A DNA stretch of 64,000 nucleotides from Kutzneria kofuensis (GTDB taxonomy: Bacteria; Actinomycetota; Actinomycetes; Mycobacteriales; Pseudonocardiaceae), in the NCBI RefSeq assembly GCF_014203355.1, contig NZ_JACHIR010000001.1:5148038-5212037 (forward strand). The letters run 5' to 3'. The notes under the pieces are model-generated. The model had not been told where the DNA came from and did no database searches. It worked only from the letters and a program-made list of their open reading frames with translations. A program made the position numbers and the translations under genes. Each line of letters begins with the position of its first letter. The first letter of the stretch is position 1. Shown here piece by piece: positions 61,127 to 64,000 of the stretch.

Positions 61127-62603
61127 TCACCGCCATCACGCCGTCCACCGTGACCTGGTCGCCGGTCAGCTCGGCCACCGAGGCCCCTTCCCGCAGCACC
61201 ACCACCCGGTCCGCGCCCTCCACCAGCTCCTCCAGGTCGCTGGACACCATCACGATGCCCAGCCCCTGCCCGGCCAGCTCGTCCACCAGCGCCTGCACCT
61301 CGGCCTTCGCACCGACGTCGATGCCGCGCGTCGGCTCGTCCAGCAGCAACACCTTGGGGCTCATCGCCAGCCATCTCGCCAGCATCACCTTCTGCTGGTT
61401 GCCGCCGGACAGCTCGCCCACCTTCTGCTCCGGGCTGGCGGCCTTGATCCGCAGCCGGCGCATGAACGTGTCCACGATCTCGCGCTGTTTTCGCTTGGAG
61501 ACGACGCCCGCCACCGACAACCGGGGGAGCGCGGCCAGCACGATGTTCTCGCGTACGGACAGGTTCGGGATGATGCCCTCCGCCTTGCGGTCCTCCGGCA
61601 CGAGCACCAGACCCGCGCGGATGGCGGCGGGCGTGGAGCCGGCGCGGATCCGCTTGCCGGCGACCTCGATCTCGCCCTCGTCCAACGGCTGCAGGCCGAC
61701 CAGCGCCTTCATCGTCTCGGTGCGGCCGGAGCCCAGCAGCCCGCCCAGGCCGACGATCTCGCCGGGATGGACCGTCAGATCGACGCCGTCGAGCACGGTC
61801 CGGCGGCGCAAACCCTTGCCGCGCAACACGGTCCGTTCGGCGCTGTCGTGCTCGCCGGCGAACACCGTGCGCTCGCCCTCGTCGGACAGGGTGCGGCCGA
61901 GCATGGTCGCCACCAGCTCCAGCCGGCCGATGTCGGCCAGCGGTCCACTGTGGACGACGCGGCCGTCGCGCAGGACCGTCACCGTGTCGCAGATCTGGTA
62001 CAGCTCCTCCAGCCGGTGGCTGACATAGAGCACGGCCACGTTCCGCTCGTGCAGCCGCCGGATCACGTCGAAAAGGGTTTCTACCTCACGGGGTTCCAGC
62101 GACGAGCTGGGCTCGTCCATGATCACGACCTTGGCCCGCGCCCGCACCGACCGGGCCACCGCGATCATCTGCTGCACGCCCAGACCCAGTGTTCGCAGCT
62201 GGCGCCGCGGGTCCACGCTGATGCCCAGCTCCGACAGCAGCTCCCGGGCCTGCGCCTGCATGCCCGGGAAGTCGATGAGCCGCAGGCGATTGCGCGGCTC
62301 GTGGCCGAGGAACAGGTTCTGCGCCACCGACATCGACGGCACCAGGTTGACCTCCTGGTACACCGTGCTGATGCCGGCCGCCTGGGCGTCCAGCGGCCGG
62401 CCGAACGCCACCGGCTCGCCGTCCAGCAGCAGCTGCCCGGCGTCCGGCTGGTACACGCCGGTGAGCACCTTGATCAGGGTGGACTTGCCGGCGCCGTTCT
62501 CGCCCACCAGGGTGTGCACCTGGCCGGGACGCAGCTCGAAATCCACCTCCCGCAGCGCCTGCACGCCGGCGAAGTGCTTGCTCACCCCGACCGCCTGGAG
62601 CAA
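61107..62603 (-). CDS. Sugar ABC transporter ATPase, RbsA/YtfR type
   Basis: 498 residues, two ATPase domains. N-half: GENGAGKSTLIKVLTG (Walker A), LGLGVQQMIAVARSV (signature), VVIMDEPSS (Walker B). C-half: GLLGSGRTETMKALVG (Walker A-like, lacking the Lys as usual in RbsA-type second halves), LSGGNQQKVMLARWLA and VLLLDEPTRGIDVGAKAEV. Energises uptake through the two permeases. Follows the binding-protein gene by 68 bases. Confidence 0.95.
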   Translation of the reverse strand: MLQAVGVSKHFAGVQALREVDFELRPGQVHTLVGENGAGKSTLIKVLTGVYQPDAGQLLLDGEPVAFGRPLDAQAAGISTVYQEVNLVPSMSVAQNLFLGHEPRNRLRLIDFPGMQAQARELLSELGISVDPRRQLRTLGLGVQQMIAVARSVRARAKVVIMDEPSSSLEPREVETLFDVIRRLHERNVAVLYVSHRLEELYQICDTVTVLRDGRVVHSGPLADIGRLELVATMLGRTLSDEGERTVFAGEHDSAERTVLRGKGLRRRTVLDGVDLTVHPGEIVGLGGLLGSGRTETMKALVGLQPLDEGEIEVAGKRIRAGSTPAAIRAGLVLVPEDRKAEGIIPNLSVRENIVLAALPRLSVAGVVSKRKQREIVDTFMRRLRIKAASPEQKVGELSGGNQQKVMLARWLAMSPKVLLLDEPTRGIDVGAKAEVQALVDELAGQGLGIVMVSSDLEELVEGADRVVVLREGASVAELTGDQVTVDGVMAVIADEQR

Positions 62604-62671
62604 TCGGACCTCCTCGATGAACGCGACTTACCCGACCGGCGCGCACTGCCGGCCGGGTAAGTCGGGACCAC

Positions 62672-63733
62672 TCAGTAGGCGTTGCCGACCTGAGCGGCGG
62701 CGTTGGAGCTGTCGTACTCCCTGTCCTGGATGGTGATCGTCTGCGGGATCGCCTTGCCGGACAGGAAGTCCTTCAGCGTGGACAGCGCCAGCGGGCCGAA
62801 CCGCGGGTTGGACTCGACGTCCCCGTTGATCTGCCCGTTGACGATGCCCTGCACCACGTTGCGCGTGCCGTCCACGGAGAACACCTTGATGTCGGTGCCG
62901 GGCTTCTTGCCGGCGCCGCTGATCGCGGTGACCGCGCCCAGCGCCATCTCGTCGTTCTCGGCGTAGATCGCGGTGATCTCCGGGTGGGCCTGCAGCAGCT
63001 GCTCGGTCACCGACTGGCCCTTCTCCCGGGTGAAGTCGCCGGTCTGCTGGGCGACGACCTGCACGTTCGGGGCGTTGGCCTTGAGGTAGTCGGTGAAGCC
63101 GCTGGTGCGGTCGGTGGTCACGTTGTTGCCGGTGGAGCCGAGCAGGATCGCCACCTTGGCGGTGCCGTTGGTGGCCTTCACCAGCTGGGTCGCGGCCCGC
63201 TTGCCCTGGGCCACGAAGTCCGAGCCGATGAACGTCAGGTAGTCCTTGCACGGCGTGGCCGAGGACAGCTTGCGGTCGATGGTCACCACCGGCACGTGCT
63301 TGTCTCTGGCCGCCTGCAGCGCCGGTTCCAGCCCCTCCGAGTTCAGCGGGGCCACGACGAGCAGGTTCGCGCCCTGCGCCAGCAGCCCCTGGATGTCGGA
63401 GATCTGCTGGCTCAGGTTGGAGTTGGCGTTGCGCTTGAGCAGCTGCACGCCCTGCTTCTGGGCCTCGTCGGTGATCGACTGGGTCTCGGTGATCCGGAAC
63501 GGGTTGGCCTCCGCCTCGGACTGCGAGAAGCCGACCACGGCCTTGCTGAAGTCCACCTTGGTGGCGCCGTAGGCGTCGATCGTGCAGGTCGGACCGGACG
63601 CGTTGGACGCGGTCTGCTGGCCGCCGCCGGAGCCCGCGGTGGACCCGCCGCCGCCACTGCCCTCCGGGTTGGCGCATCCGGTGATCACCAGCAACGCGGC
63701 AACCGCGGCGGCCGCACCAAGGGAAGACTTCAT
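62672..63733 (-). CDS. Sugar-binding lipoprotein, YtfQ type (galactofuranose/arabinofuranose-like)
   Basis: 353 residues. Lipobox LVITGCANP, a Gly/Ser linker, then a periplasmic-binding fold: AVVGFSQSEAEANPFRITETQSI, LAQGANLLVVAPLNSEGLEPALQAARDKHVPVVTIDR and AIYAENDEMALGAVTAI match the YtfQ branch. ATG 63733 (AGGAGGG 7 bases upstream). A LacI-like box lies 37 bases before it. First gene of the binding protein, ATPase, permease, permease operon. Confidence 0.94.
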   Translation of the reverse strand: MKSSLGAAAAVAALLVITGCANPEGSGGGGSTAGSGGGQQTASNASGPTCTIDAYGATKVDFSKAVVGFSQSEAEANPFRITETQSITDEAQKQGVQLLKRNANSNLSQQISDIQGLLAQGANLLVVAPLNSEGLEPALQAARDKHVPVVTIDRKLSSATPCKDYLTFIGSDFVAQGKRAATQLVKATNGTAKVAILLGSTGNNVTTDRTSGFTDYLKANAPNVQVVAQQTGDFTREKGQSVTEQLLQAHPEITAIYAENDEMALGAVTAISGAGKKPGTDIKVFSVDGTRNVVQGIVNGQINGDVESNPRFGPLALSTLKDFLSGKAIPQTITIQDREYDSSNAAAQVGNAY

Positions 63734-63769
63734 CGTCGACACCCTCCTACCCGCTTCGGACCAAACTAA

Positions 63770-63781
63770 CGGAAAGTTTCG
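63770..63781 (-). promoter_or_regulatory. LacI-like box CGAAACTTTCCG upstream of the furanose transporter
   Basis: Reading leftward, CGAAACTTTCCG differs at one position from the CGAAACTTTCG-type boxes of actinobacterial xylan/arabinan LacI regulators. It sits 37 bases from the binding-protein start, in an AT-richer 83-base gap. Confidence 0.45.
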
Positions 63782-63816
63782 TTTCGCTGTCAAGCGGTCA
63801 CGCAAGGTTTGTCCGA

Positions 63817-64000
63817 TCAGGTGTCCGCCCGGTACAGCTGATCGATCTCGGCCGCCGACAGCGCGCGGTCGTACACGTGCACCTCGTCCAGCACGCCCGG
63901 CCAGAAGTCCACCTGCGCCTTGTTGTAGAGGGCGCGGCCGAGGACCGTGTGCCCGGCGGCGGCCCGGCCCGGACAGTACGGGGCGGTGCCGGCCAGTTGA
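63817..64000 (-). CDS. LamG-domain protein, C-terminal fragment (5' part off window)
   Basis: 61 codons reaching the right window edge, ending at 63817. GRALYNKAQVDFWPGVLDEV and HVYDRALSAAEIDQLYRADT are the typical end of a LamG/concanavalin-like carbohydrate-binding domain. It lies 83 bases upstream of the furanose transporter operon on the same strand, so the full protein is probably a secreted polysaccharide-degrading enzyme whose products the transporter imports. Confidence 0.8.
   Translation of the reverse strand, partial: QLAGTAPYCPGRAAAGHTVLGRALYNKAQVDFWPGVLDEVHVYDRALSAAEIDQLYRADT

Noticed and set aside
1-64000. CRISPR arrays, tRNA/rRNA genes, insertion sequences or prophage
   Set aside because: No regularly spaced repeats, cloverleaf-type sequence, transposase, integrase or structural phage genes were seen.

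Overview
The window is about 70% GC DNA from a filamentous-type actinobacterium, most likely of the Pseudonocardiaceae (Kutzneria/Amycolatopsis/Saccharothrix-like). The evidence is GTG/TTG starts, third-position GC bias, two 6C-motif RNAs, an RRHVD-type sulfur leader peptide, an SSI-type protease inhibitor, a single-chain SdaA behind a glycine riboswitch, and intergenic palindromes of a kind seen in this family. It reads as ordinary chromosome with accessory islands: no tRNA, rRNA, CRISPR array, transposase, integrase or phage gene was found. Species placement is inference.

Layout. 1-970: two coupled hypothetical genes leaving the left edge. 1356-4856: three tandem family-1 glycosyltransferases. 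4947-11688: secreted sedolisin, alanine dehydrogenase with a strong 5' UTR stem over its ribosome site, a membrane protein, GlxA/AraC and PucR regulators, and a small secreted protein. 11747-15346: GH29 fucosidase and a GH-A hydrolase. 15415-18866: tandem glycine riboswitch and L-serine ammonia-lyase, two small genes, sirtuin. 18856-22787: GH105-like hydrolase, chaplin-like peptide, GH95-like hydrolase. 22891-27645: SSI inhibitor, MFS transporter, FAD monooxygenase, Imm32-like protein, DivIVA-like coiled coil. 27688-30274: sulfur-type leader peptide with metY-metX. 30240-33561: the accessory highlight, a TIR / degenerate NB-ARC protein divergent from a SLATT-like membrane protein and a small protein carrying the same C-terminal domain as the TIR protein. 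33650-36994: secreted proteins and a nickel/cobalt permease. 36991-39001: ECF41 sigma factor with its oxidoreductase. 39106-45456: TetR regulator and a methylcrotonyl-CoA-carboxylase-type operon (accD, accA, acyl-CoA dehydrogenase) sharing one operator palindrome. 45530-48739: 6C RNA, membrane protein, PlsC acyltransferase, heme oxygenase with TetR. 48750-52787: response regulator, histidine kinase, GerMN lipoprotein, VanY-like carboxypeptidase and ECF sigma factor, a plausible envelope-stress module. 52902-55529: fatty acyl-AMP ligase with a DUF574 methyltransferase. 55580-58694: MalFG-type sugar ABC genes without an ATPase. 58860-59211: second 6C RNA and a small ORF. 59247-64000: complete RbsA/YtfQ-type sugar ABC operon beside a LamG-domain protein.

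How the parts fit. The glycoside hydrolases (GH29, GH-A, GH105-like, GH95-like, LamG protein) and two sugar importers suggest a soil saprophyte degrading fucose-, rhamnose/uronate- and furanose-containing plant polymers, with LacI- or GntR-like boxes at several promoters. Glycine/serine, alanine, leucine and methionine metabolism each have visible cis-regulation: riboswitch, leader stem, TetR operators and leader peptide. The TIR-NB-ARC/SLATT-like locus is the best candidate for an undescribed system and looks like an immune or abortive-infection module; that function is inference.
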